This document shows positions 9,965-22,385 of a stretch of DNA of 64,000 nucleotides, piece after piece; position 1 is the first letter of the stretch; every line of letters begins with the position of its first letter. The notes under the pieces were generated by a model. It had not been told where the DNA came from and did no database searches. It worked only from the letters and a program-made list of their open reading frames with translations. The stretch is from Cladorhizidae sp. MBARI D1340-BT2 (Eukaryota > Porifera > Demospongiae > Poecilosclerida > Cladorhizidae): assembly GCA_028752905.1 (NCBI GenBank), contig JAQNBH010000002.1, forward strand, positions 36,672,075 through 36,736,074. The letters run 5' to 3'. A program made the position numbers and the translations under genes.

Positions 9965-12665
9965 CTGGTAAGTGCTTGGACAATGATTAGGGTTAGTTCT
10001 GGGAAAATCACTAGGGTTAGGGCTGGACATTGACTAGGGTTAGGACTGGACATTAACTAGGGTTAGGACTGGACATTGACTAGGGTTAGGACTGGACATT
10101 GACTAGGGTTAGGGCTTGGACAATGACTAGGGTTAGGGCTGGACATTGACTAGGGTTAGGGCTTGGACATTGACTAGGGTTAGGACTGGACATTAACTAG
10201 GGTTAGGACTGGACATTGACTAGGGTTAGGACTGGACATTGACTAGGGTTAGGGCTTGGACAATGACTAGGGTTAGGGCTTGGACAATGACTAGGGTTAG
10301 GACTGGACATTGACTAGGGTTAGGACTGGACATTGACTAGGGTTAGGACTGGACATTGACTAGGGTTAGGGCTTGGACAATGACTAGGGTTAGGACTGGA
10401 CATTGACTAGGGTTAGGACTGGACATTGACTAGGGTTAGGGCTTGGACAATGACTAGGGTTAGGGCTTGGACAAGGACATTGACTAGGGTTAGGGCTGGA
10501 CATTGACTAGGGTTAGGGCTGGACATTGGCTAGGGTTAGGGCTTGGACAATGACTAGGGTTAGGGCTAGGACAATGACTATTGTTAGGGCTGGACATTGA
10601 CTAGGGTTAGGACTGGACATTGACTAGGGTTAGGGCTGGACATTGACTAGGGTTAGGGCTAGACAATGACTGGGGTTAGGGCTTGGACAATGACTAGGGT
10701 TAGAACTGGACATTGACTAGGGTTAGACTGGACATTGACTAGGGTTAGGACTTGGACAATGACTAGGGTTAGGGCTTGGACAGTGACTAGGGTTAGGACT
10801 GGACATTGACTAGGGTTAGGGCTGGACAATGACTGGGGTTAGGGCTTGGACAATGACTAGGGTTAGGGCTTGGACAATGACTAGGGTTAGGACTGGACAT
10901 TGACTAGGGTTAGGACTGGACATTGACTAGGGTTAGGGCTTGGACAGTGACTAGGGTTAGGGCTGGACAATGACTGGGGTTAGGGCTTGGACAATGACTA
11001 GGGTTAGGGCTGGACAATGACTGGGGTTAGGGCTTGGACAATGACTGGGGTTAGGGCTTGGACAATGACTAGGGTTAGGACTGGACATTGACTAGGGTTA
11101 GGACTGGACAATGACTAGGGTTAGGACTGGACATTGACTAGGGTTAGGGCTTGGACAATGACTAGGGTTAGGGCTTGGACTGTGACTAGGGTTAGGGCTT
11201 GGACAATGACTAGGGTTAGGGGTTGGAGAATAACTAGTGTTAGGTCTTGGACAATGACTTAGGTTAGGACTGGACAATGACTAGGGTTAGGGCTTGGACA
11301 ATGACTAGGGTTAGGACTGGACAATGACTAGGGTTAGGGCTGGACATTGACTAGGGTTAGGACTGGACATTGACTAGGGTTAGGGCTTGGACAATGACTA
11401 GGGTTAGGGCTTGGACAATGACTTAGGTTATGGCTGGACATTAACTAGGGTTAGGGCTTGGACAATGACATAGGTTAGGACTGGACATTGACTAGGGTTA
11501 GGGCTGGACATTGACTAGGGTTAGGACTGGACATTGACTAGGGTTAGGGCTTGGACAATGACTTAGGTTATGGCTGGACATTAACTAGGGTTAGGGCTTG
11601 GACAATGACTAGGGTTAGGGCTTGGACCTTAACTAGGGTTAGGGATTGGACAATGACTTAGGTTAGGACTGGACATTGACTAGGGTTAGGGCTTGGACAA
11701 TGACTAGGGTTAGGGCTTGGACCATAACTAGGTTTAGGGCTTGGACAATGACTTAGGTTATGGCTGGACATTAACTAGGGTTAGGGCTTGGACAATGACA
11801 TAGGTTAGGACTGGACATTGACTAGGGTTAGGGCTGGACATTGACTAGGGTTAGGACTGGACATTGACTAGGGTTAGGGCTTGGACAATGACTTAGGTTA
11901 TGGCTGGACATTAACTAGGGTTAGGTCTTGGACAATGACTAGGGTTAGGGCTTGGACCTTAATAGGGTTAGGGATTGGACAATGACTTAGGTTAGGACCG
12001 GACATTGACTAGGGTTAGGGCTTGGACAATGACTAGGGTTAGGGCTTGGACCATAACTAGGTTTAGGGCTTGGACAATGACTTAGATTAGGACTGGACAT
12101 TGACTAGAGTTAGGGCTTGGACAATGACTAGGGTTAGGGCTTGGACCATAACTAGGTTTAGGGCTTGGACAATGACTTAGGTTAGGGCTGGACATTGACT
12201 AAGGTTAGGGCTTGGACAATGACTTAGATTAGGACTGGACATTGACTAGGGTTAGGGCTTGGACAATGACTAGGGTTAGGGCTTGGACCATAACTAGGTT
12301 TAGGGCTTGGACAATGACTTAGATTAGGGCTGGACATTGACTAGGGTTAGGACTGGACATTGACTAGGGTTAGGGCTTGGACAATGACTAGGGTTAGGGC
12401 TTGGACCATAACTAGGGTTAGGGCTTGGACAATTACTTATGTAGGTTAGGACTGGACATTGACTAGGGTTAGGACTGGACATTGACTAGGGTTAGGGCTT
12501 GGACATTGACTAGGGTTAGGGCTTGGACAATGACTAGGGTTAGTGCTTGGACAATGGCTAGGGTTAGGGCTTGGACCATGACTAGGGTTAACGCTTGGAC
12601 AATGACTAGACTAGTGTGAGGGCTGGAACCATGACTAGCGTTAGTGCTTGGACAATGACTTGGGA
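9965..12665. repeat. 23/24-bp satellite with telomere-like TTAGGG, over 100 copies
   Basis: Two unit types alternate: GACTAGGGTTAGGACTGG plus ACATT (23 bp), and GACTAGGGTTAGGGCTTGG plus ACAAT (24 bp). Nearly every unit holds TAGGGTTAGG, one and a half animal telomere repeats. Later units (11.2-12.6 kb) are more variable and carry blocks such as ACTTAGGTTATGG that recur together, showing local higher-order duplication (for example 11.40-11.60 kb and 11.74-11.95 kb). Confidence 0.95.
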
Positions 12666-12959
12666 GACTTATTGCAGGAGAGTGTGTGTGTGTGAGTGTT
12701 TTTTGTGTTTGAGCATGTGGAATGTGAAGTGAACCTTGCCCTCAACTGTTAACTATAGTAGCTATGTACTTTCCAGCTTAAGCTTGAGTATATACTAGGT
12801 CAAGCACTTGTAGGTTGGTTGAAAATAAATTTCCATGTACTTGTACTTAGTGCCAAAATAACTCATTGTATAGAGTAGTAGCCACTGGTTATTTCAGCTC
12901 TCTAGCACTTGAGTAAGACTTGGTAAAAAAATCCAGCAATCATGTTTTGAGGTTAGCAC
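12666..12959. other. Intergenic
   Basis: Short TG run at about 12682-12695. No gene seen. Confidence 0.5.
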
Positions 12960-13112
12960 CAGTAACTTGTGTATAGTTATACCTATGAAGAAAAAATATC
13001 AAGAAAGAGTACACAGAGAGACCTATCTTTTGAGTTATACATAATTATATCAAGTTCATATAGTGGAGTGCAGAGAATCTATGCAGTTATGTATAAAGTG
13101 TTACCACAAGTT
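12960..13112. repeat. Relic arm of the 38.5-39.0 kb fold-back element
   Basis: This stretch lines up with the right arm of the fold-back element (about 38,915-39,050). Shared blocks are ATAGTTATACCTATGAA, ACACAGAGAGACCTATC and TTACCACAAG, in the same order and similar spacing. It is a diverged second copy of one arm, showing the element is a dispersed repeat. Confidence 0.7.
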
Positions 13113-13755
13113 ATTAGCACCTATGCTTCCAACATTCTGTCACTCCACAGAGACATGTGCTGCCCCCCACAAACATATTCCTACATGTATTGTACATGTA
13201 TATACAGAATCAGTGTGCAATATTTAGGGAATATCACATTTCATTAGAATCGGTTCTCCTGCAGGTTGATGATAGCAGTGGGTTGCTAAGCAACTACAGA
13301 ATGCAGAATTTCCCACTCACTGCACTCAGGGGTTTGAGCACATGTGTGGGCCTTATAATTATATTCCAATGCTACTGTCCACCTACTCAACCTTCCTCAA
13401 CCCAGTGTGGTGTTGGTCCAGTGTGTGTCCCCATAGAGCTACATATGTCAACCTCCTTGGCAGTGCCTAGGGCTGTGGAAACAGCTGCAGGAGTGTTATG
13501 TGGAGGCCACACTAGGCCAGCCTCATAGAACATGTGCTGGACTAGCATCCATTATGGTGGGTCTACACTACTATTGCCCAATTATATGCTGACCTTGGGT
13601 ATTATCGTCTCTACACACTTGTAAGATGCCCACCCCTCTGAGCTCAGTTCCTGCTTGGAACATCATTGAGCATACATGAGCATGGTGTGCTCCAGTCGGA
13701 CAGCTCAGATGCTTGTCTATGTGCAGAGGTGCTACACACGTGAGCATAGCACTCT
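13113..13755. other. Intergenic, no recognisable gene
   Basis: A 123-codon plus-strand frame (13157-13528) has no recognisable domain and overlaps repeat-derived DNA at its start, so it is not called. Confidence 0.45.
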
Positions 13756-14395
13756 CCTCACACAGGGCACAGAGTTTCATTAGACCTCCACACTCCACAC
13801 ACAGGGCACAGAGTTTCATTAGACCTCCACACTCCTCACACAGGGCACAGAGTTTCACTAGACCTCCACACTCCTCACACAGGGCACAGAGTTTCACTAT
13901 ACCTCCACACTCCTGACACAGGGCACAGAGTTTCACTAGACTTCCACACTCCTCACACAGTGCAGAGAGTTTCACTAGACCTCCACACTCCTCACACAGG
14001 GCACAGAGTTTCACTAGACCTCCACACTCCTCACACAGGGCACAGAGTTTCACTAGACCTCCACACTCCTCACACAGGGCACAGAGTTTCACTAGACCTC
14101 CACACTCCTCACACAGGGCACAGAGAGTTTCACTAGACCTCAACACTCCTCACACAGGGCACAGAGTTTCACTAGACCTCCACACTCCTCACACAGGGCA
14201 CAGAGTTTCACTAGACCTCAACACTCCTAACACAGGGTACAGAGTTTCACTAGACCTCCACACTCCTCACACAGGGCACAGAGTTTCACTAGACCTCCAC
14301 ACTCCTCACACAGGGCACAGAGTTTCACTAGACCTCCACACTCCTCACACAGGGCACAACGTTTCACTAGACCTCCACACTCCTCACACTGGACA
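13756..14395. repeat. 39-bp minisatellite, about 16 copies, cysteine-rich in one frame
   Basis: The unit contains CACACTCCTCACACAGGGCA and repeats every 39 bp, a multiple of three. One minus-strand frame therefore stays open and would encode CALCEECGGLVKL again and again. Against a gene: the open stretch starts at GTG (14144-14146), a 2-bp insertion near 14124 (CAGAGAGTT) shifts the phase, and the flanks lack a domain or signal peptide. A secreted or metal-binding repeat protein with missed exons cannot be wholly excluded. Confidence 0.9.
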
Positions 14396-15080
14396 GAGAA
14401 CTGCCTGGCCATTGCGCCCCTCTAAGTGTACCCCTAGGCTATGGGAACAGGATGTGTGTATGGTGGGCACTATTAGTAATTGAGGAATTTCCACATCCTT
14501 TATGAGGTGACCTCAGATCTGTCTTTTTATGTGGGAGAGGTGGGCTGGCAATACCATTGTTCTAAAAACTTGTGGTTCTTTCTTTAGAGTGCCATATATT
14601 CTGCACACTTGGCTCTATGACCTCGATAGCTCAAATGATACATGTATATTGTTACATAACACATTCCAAGGTAACCCTGTGTGCTTGAGGAGACATCCAG
14701 ACCAGCTGCCCGTGCCCCCATAAATCATGATGACCTCATCTCTCACTAGCAAGAATTATGCAACAATGAGCAGTGGAGCAGGAGACATGAATCAATGGCT
14801 GCATACTCCATCATGAGCTTTGCGTGTGTGTGTGTGTGTGTGTGGTGTGTGTGGGTGGGTGGATGTGTGTTTGACATACTGTAGGTTCAGGACAATGATT
14901 AAAGCTTTAGCTTAGACAATGACTAAGGTTAGGTCTTGGATAATTGCTAAGGTGATATCTCGGGCAATGACTAGGTTAGGCGCCAGTATAATGACTTGGG
15001 CTAGGCATCATGAACGTGTGTGTGTGTGTGTGCACGCATGCGTGCGTGTGTTAGAGATATGTAGAGGGTGTGTGGGCTCC
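14396..15080. other. Intergenic with GT microsatellites and array relic
   Basis: TG/GT runs lie at 14823-14870 and 15016-15050. Between them (14885-15005) are four or five decayed copies of the 23/24-bp unit (ACAATGACTAAGGTTAGG, CAATGACTAGGTTAGG), an outlier of the 10-12.6 kb array. Confidence 0.65.
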
Positions 15081-15180
15081 NNNNNNNNNNNNNNNNNNNN
15101 NNNNNNNNNNNNNNNNNNNNNNNNNNNNNNNNNNNNNNNNNNNNNNNNNNNNNNNNNNNNNNNNNNNNNNNNNNNNNNNN
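15081..15180. other. Assembly gap (100 N)
   Basis: Exactly 100 N, the usual placeholder for a gap of unknown size. Satellite begins immediately after it, so the array is probably longer than shown and collapse is possible. Confidence 0.98.
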
Positions 15181-18100
15181 AGCTACCTAGTATTAGTCTA
15201 AGTCTAACTATATTTAATTCTCAAGGCATTATGAGTCAGCTACCTAGTATTAGGTCTAAGTCTAACTATATTTTAATTCCTCAAAGGGCATTATGAGTCA
15301 GCTACCTAGTATTAGTTCTAAGTCCTAACTATATTTAATTCTCAAAGGCCATTATGAGTCAGCTACCTAGTATTAGTCTAAGTCTAACTATATTTTAATT
15401 CTCAAGGCATTATGAGTCAGCTACCTAGTATTAGGTCTAAGTCTAAACTATATTTAATTCTCAAGGCATTATGAGTCAGCTACCTAGTATTAGGTCTAAG
15501 TCTAACTATATTTAATTCTCAAGGCATTATGAGTCAGCTACCTAGTATTAGGTCTAAGTCCTAACTATATTTAATTCTCAAGGCATTATGAGTCAGCTAC
15601 CTAGTATTAGGTCTAAGTCTAACTATATTTAATTCTCAAGGCATTATGAGTCAGCTACCTAGTATTAGTCTAAGTCTAACTATATTTAATTCTCAAGGCA
15701 TTATGAGTCAGCTACCTAGTATTAGGTCTAAGTCTAACTATATTTAATTCTCAAGGCATTATGAGTCAGCTACCCTAGTATTAGGTCTAAGTCTAAACTA
15801 TATTTAATTCTCAAGGCATTATGAGTCAGCTACCTAGTATTAGTCTAAGTCTAACTATATTTTAATTCTCAAGGCATTATGAGTCAGCTACCTAGTATTA
15901 GGTCTAAGTCTAACTATATTTAATTCTCAAGGCATTATGAGTCAGCTACCTAGTATTAGTCTAAGTCTAACTATATTTAATTCTCAAGGCATTATGAGTC
16001 AGCTACCTAGTATTAGGGTCCTAAGTCTAACTATATTTAATTCTCAAGGCATTATGAGTCAGCTACCTAGTATTAGTCTAAGTCCTAACTATATTTTAAT
16101 TCTCAAGGCATTATGAGTCAGCTACCTAGTATTAGTCTAAGTCTAACTATATTTAATTCTCAAGGCATTATGAGTCAGCTACCTAGTATTAGGTCTAAGT
16201 CTAACTATATTTAATTCTCAAGGCATTATGAAGTCAGCTACCTAGTATTAGGTCTAAGTCTAACTATATTTAATTCTCAAGGCATTATGAGTCAGCTACC
16301 TAGTATTAGGTCTAAGTCTAACTATATTTAATTCTCAAGGCATTATGAGTCAGCTACCTAGTATTAGGTCTAAGTCTAACTATATTTAATTCTCAAGGCA
16401 TTATGAGTCAGCTACCTAGTATTAGTTCTAAGTCTAACTATATTTAATTCTCAAGGCATTATGAGTCAGCTACCTAGTATTAGGTCTAAGTCTAACTATA
16501 TTTTAATTCTCAAGGCATTATGAGTCAGCTACCTAGTATTAGTCTAAGTCTAACTATATTTTAATTCTCAAGGCATTATGAGTCAGCTACCTAGTATTAG
16601 GTTCTAAGTCTAACTATATTTAATTCTCAAGGCATTATGAGTCAGCTACCTAGTATTAGTCTAAGTCTAACTATATTTAATTCTCAAGGCATTATGAGTC
16701 AGCTACCTAGTATTAGGTCTAAGTCCTAACTATATTTAATTCTCAAGGGCATTATGAGTCAGCTACCTAGTATTAGGTCTAAGTCTAACCTATATTTAAT
16801 TCTCAAGGCATTATGAGTCAGCTACCTAGTATTAGTCTAAGTCTAACTATATTTAATTCTCAAGGGCATTATGAGTCAGCTACCTAGTATTAGTTCTAAG
16901 TCTAACTATATTTAATTCTCAAGGCATTATGAGTCCAGCTACCTAGTATTAGGTCTAAGTCTAACTATATTTAATTCTCAAGGCATTATGAGTCAGCTAC
17001 CTAGTATTAGGTCTAAGTCTAACTATATTTAATTCTCAAGGCATTATGAGTCAGCTACCTAGTATTAGGTCTAAGTCTAACTATATTTAATTCTCAAGGC
17101 AATTATGAGTCAGCTACCTAGTATTAGTCTAAGTCTAACTATATTTAATTCTCAAGGCATTATGAGTCAGCTACCTAGTATTAGGTCTAAAGTCTAACTA
17201 TATTTAATTCTCAAGGCATTATGAGTCAGCTACCTAGTATTAGGTCTAAGTCTAACTATATTTAATTCTCAAGGCATTATGAGTCAGCTACCTAGTATTA
17301 GGTCTAAGTCTAACTATATTTAATTCTCAAGGCATTATGAGTCAGCTACCTAGTATTAGGTCTAAGTCTAACTATATTTAATTCTCAAGGCATTATGAGT
17401 CAGCTACCTAGTATTAGGTCTAAGTCCTAACTATATTTAATTCTCAAGGCATTATGAGTCAGGCTACCCTAGTAATTAGGTCTAAGTCTAACTATATTTA
17501 ATTCTCAAGGCATTATGAGTCAGCTACCTAGTATTAGGTCTAAGTCTAACTATATTTAATTCTCAAGGCAATATGAGTCAGCTACCTAGTATTAGATCTA
17601 AGTCTAACTATATTTAATTCTCAAGGCATTATGAGTCAGCTACCCAGTATTAGGTCTAAGTCTAACTATATTTAATTCTCAAGGCATTATGAGTCAGCTA
17701 CCTAGTATTAGGTCTAAGTCTAACTATATTTAATTCTCAAGGCATTATGAGTCAGCTACCTAGTATTAGTCTAAGTCTAACTATATTTAATTCTCAAGGC
17801 ATTATGAGTCAGCTACCTAGTATTAGGTCCTAAGTCTAACTATATTTAATTCTCAAGGCATTATGAGTCCAGCTACCTAGTATTAGGTCTAAGTCTAACT
17901 ATATTTTAATTCTCAAGGCATTATGAGTCAGCTACCTAGTATTAGGTCTAAGGTCTAACTATATTTAATTCTCAAGGCATTATGAGTCCAGCTACCTAGT
18001 ATTAGTCTAAGTCTAACTATATTTAATTCTCAAGGCATTATGAGTCAGCTACCCAATATTAGGTCTAAGTCTAACTATATTTAATTCTCAAGGCATTATG

Positions 18101-21100
18101 AGTCAGCTACCTAGTATTTAGGTCCTAAGTCTAACTATATTTAATTCTCAAGGCATTATGAGTCCAGCTACCTAGTATTAGGTCTAAGTCTAACTAATAT
18201 TTAATTCTCAAGGCATTATGAGTCAGCTACCTAGTATTAGGTCTAAGTCTAACTATATTTAATTCTCAAGGCATTATGAGTCAGCTACCTAGTATTAGGT
18301 CTAAGTCTAACTATATTTAATTCTCAAGGCATTATGAGTCAGCTACCTAGTATTAGGGTCTAAGTCTAACTATATTTAATTCTCAAGGCATTATGAGTCA
18401 GCTACCTAGTATTAGTCCTAAGTCTAACTATATTTTAATTCTCAAGGCATTATGAGTCAGCTACCTAGTATTAGGTCTAAGTCCTAACTATATTTAATTC
18501 TCAAGGCATTATGAGTCAGCTACCTAGTATTAGGTCTAAGTCTAACTATATTTAATTCTCAAGGGCATTATGAGTCAGCTACCTAGTATTAGGTCCTAAG
18601 TCTAACTATATTTAATTCTCAAGGCATTATGAGTCAGCTACCTGGTATTAGTCTAAGTCTAACTATATTTAATTCTCAAGGCATTATGAGTCAGCTACCT
18701 AGTTATTAGGTCTAAGTCTAACTATATTTAATTCTCAAGGCATTATGAGTCAGCTACCTAGTATTAGGTCTAAGTCTAACTATATTTAATTCTCAAGGCA
18801 TTATGAGTCAGCTACCTAGTATTAGGTCCTAAGTCTAACTATATTTAATTCTCAAGGCATTATGAGTCCAGCTACCTAGTATTAGGTCTAAGTCTAACTA
18901 TATTTAATTCTCAAGGCATTATGAGTCACCATTATGAGTCACCTACCCAGTATTAGGTCTAAGTCTAACTACATTTAATTCTCAAGGCATTATGAGTCAG
19001 CTACCTAGTATTAGTCTAAGTCTAACTATATTTAATTCTCAAGGCATTATGAGTCAGCTACCTAGTATTAGGTCTAAGTCTAACTATATTTAATTCTCAA
19101 GGCATTATGAGTCAGCTACCTAGTATATTAGGTCTAAGTCTAAACTATATTTAATTCTCAAGGCATTATGAGTCACCATTATGAGTCACCTACCCAGTGT
19201 TAGGTCTAAGTCTAACTATATTTAATTCTCAAGGCATTATGAGTCAGCTACCTAGTATTAGGTCTAAGTCTAACTATATTTTAATTTCTCAAGGTCAATA
19301 TGAGTCAGCTACCTAGTATTAGGTCTAAGTCTAACTATATTTAATTTCTCAAGGCATTATGAGTCACCTACCCAGTATTAGGTCTAAGTCTAACTATATT
19401 TAATTCTCAAGGCATTATGAGTCAGCTACCTAGTATTAGGTCTAAGTCTAACTATATTTAATTCTCAAGGCATTATGAGTCAGCTACCTAGTATTAGTCT
19501 AAGTCTAACTATATTTAATTCTCAAGGCATTATGAGTCAGCTACCCAATTATTAGGTCCTAAGTCTAACTATATTTAATTCTCAAGGCATTATGAGTCAG
19601 CTACCTAGTATTAGGTCTAAGTCTAACTATATTTAATTCTCAAGGCATTATGAGTCAGCTACCTAGTATTAGTCTAAGTCTAACTATATTTAATTCTCAA
19701 GGCATTATGAGTCAGCTACCTAGTATTAGGTCTAAGTCTAACTATATTTAATTCTCAAGGCATTATGAGTCAGCTACCTAGTATTAGGTCTAAGTCTAAC
19801 TATATTTAATTCTCAAGGCATTATGAGTCAGCTACCTAGTATTAGGTCTAAGTCTAACTATATTTAATTCTCAAGGCATTATGAGTCAGCTACCTAGTAT
19901 TAGTCTAAGTCTAACTATATTTAATTCTCAAGGCATTATGAGTCAGCTACCTAGTATTAGTCTAAGTCTAACTATATTTAATTCTCAAGGCATTATAAGT
20001 CTGCTACCCAGTATTAGGTCTAAGTCTAACTATATTTAATTCTCAAGGCATTATGAGTCAGCTACCTAGTATTAGGTCTAAGTCTAACTATATTTAATTC
20101 TCAAGGCATTATGAGTCAGCTACCTAGTATTAGTCTAAGTCTAACTATATTTAATTCTCAAGGCATTATGAGTCAGCTACCTAGTATTAGGTCTAAGTCT
20201 AACTATATTTAATTCTCAAGGCATTATGAGTCAGCTACCTAGTATTAGGTCTAAGTCTAACTATATTTAATTCTCAAGGCATTATGAGTCAGCTACCTAG
20301 TATTAGGTCTAAGTCTAACTATATTTAATTCTCAAGGCATTATGAGTCAGCTACCTAGTATTAGTCTAAGTCTAACTATATTTAATTCTCAAGGCATTAT
20401 GAGTCAGCTACCTAGTATTAGTCTAAGTCTAACTATATTTAATTCTCAAGGCATTATGAGTCAGCTACCTAGTATTAGTTCTAAGTCTAACTATATTTAA
20501 TTCTCAAGGCATTATGAGTCAGCTACCTAGTATTAGGTCTAAGTCTAACTATATTTAATTCTCAAGGCATTATGAGTCAGCTACCTAGTATTAGTCTAAG
20601 TCTAACTTTATTTAATTCTCAAGGCATTATGAGTCAGCTACCTAGTATTAGGTCTAAGTCTAACTATATTTAATTCTCAAGGCATTATGAGTCAGCTACC
20701 TATTAGGTCTAAGTCTAACTATATTTAATTCTCAAGGCATTATGAGTCAGCTACCTAGTATTAGTCTAAGTCTAACTATATTTAATTCTCAAGGCATTAT
20801 GAGTCAGCTACCTAGTATTAGGTCTAAGTCTAACTATATTTAATTCTCAAGGCATTATGAGTCACCATTATGAGTCACCTACCCAGTATTAGGTCTAAGT
20901 CTAACTACATTTAATTCTCAAGGCATTATGAGTCAGCTACCTAGTATTAGTCTAAGTCTAACTATATTTAATTCTCAAGGCATTATGAGTCAGCTACCTA
21001 GTATTAGGTCTAAGTCTAACTATATTTAATTCTCAAGGCATTATGAGTCAGATACCTAGTATATTAGGTCTAAGTCTAACTATATTTAATTCTCAAGGCA

Positions 21101-22385
21101 TTATGAGTCACCATTATGAGTCACCTACCCAGTGTTAGGTCTAAGTCTAACTATATTTAATTCTCAAGGCATTATGAGTCAGCTACCTAGTATTAGGTCT
21201 AAGTCTAACTATATTTAATTCTCAAGTCAATATGAGTCAGCTACCTAGTATTAGGTCTAAGTCTAACTATATTTAATTCTCAAGGCATTATGAGTCACCT
21301 ACCCAGTATTAGGTCTAAGTCTAACTATATTTAATTCTCAAGGCATTATGAGTCAGCTACCTAGTATTAGTCTAGGTCTAACTATATTTAATTCTCAAGG
21401 CATTATGAGTCAGCTACCTAGTATTAGTCTAAGTCTAACTATATTTAATTCTCAAGGCATTATGAGTCAGCTACCTAGTATTAGGTCTAAGTCTAACTAT
21501 ATTTAATTCTCAAGGCATTATGAGTCAGCTACCTAGTATTAGGTCTAAGTCTAACTATATGTAATTCTCAAGGCATTATGAGTCAGCTACCTAGTATTAG
21601 GTCTAAGTCTAACTATATTTAATTCTCAAGGCATTATGAGTCAGCTACCCAGTATTAGGTCTAAGTCTAACTATATTTAATTCTCAAGGCATTATGAGTC
21701 AGCTACCTAGTATTAGGTCTAAGTCTAACTATATTTAATTCTCAAGGCATTATGAGTCAGCTACCTAGTATTAGGTCTAAGTCTAACTATATTTAATTCT
21801 CAAGGCATTATGAGTCAGCTACCTAGTATTAGGTCTAAGTCTAACTATATTTAATTCTCAAGGCATTATGAGTCAGCTACCTAGTATTAGGACTAAGTCT
21901 AACTATATTTAATTCTCAAGGCATTATGAGTCAGCTACCTAGTATTAGGTCTAAGTCTAACTATATTTAATTCTCAAGGCATTATGAGTCAGCTACCTAG
22001 TATTAGTCTAAGTCTAACTATATTTAATTCTCAAGGCATTATGAGTCTCAGCTACCTAGTATTAGGTCTAAGTCTAACTATATTTAATTCTCAAGGCATT
22101 ATGAGTCAGCTACCTAGTATTAGGTCTAAGTCTAACTATATTTAATTCTCAAGGCATTATGAGTCAGCTACCTAGTATTAGTCTAAGTCTAACTATATTT
22201 AATTCTCAAGGCATTATGAGTCAGCTACCTAGTATTAGGTCTAAGTCTAACTATATTTAATTCTCAAGGCATTATGAGTCAGCTACCCAGTATTAGGTCT
22301 AAGTCTAACTATATTTAATTCTCAAGGCATTATGAGTCAGCTACCTAGTATTAGTCTAAGTCTAACTATATTTAATTCTCAAGGC
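15181..22385. repeat. Homogeneous 57/58-bp satellite, about 125 copies
   Basis: The unit contains TCTAAGTCTAACTATATTTA, then ATTCTCAAGGCATTATGAGT and CAGCTACCTAGTATTAG. The 57/58-bp choice is whether one or two G follow TATTA. Units are nearly identical apart from single-base homopolymer changes that concentrate in the first 4 kb. A rare marker (GAGTCACCATTATGAGTCACC) occurs at about 18,923 and 19,171 and again at about 20,860 and 21,106. This shows a higher-order period of about 1,936 bp. No open frame of note. Confidence 0.97.

Noticed and set aside
9965..12665. True chromosome end
   Set aside because: TTAGGG units are interrupted by 13-14 bp of other sequence and unique sequence lies on both sides.
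13571..14412. Cysteine-rich repeat protein gene
   Set aside because: No ATG, a 2-bp insertion breaks the phase, flanks lack signal or domain; kept as repeat with a low-interest finding.
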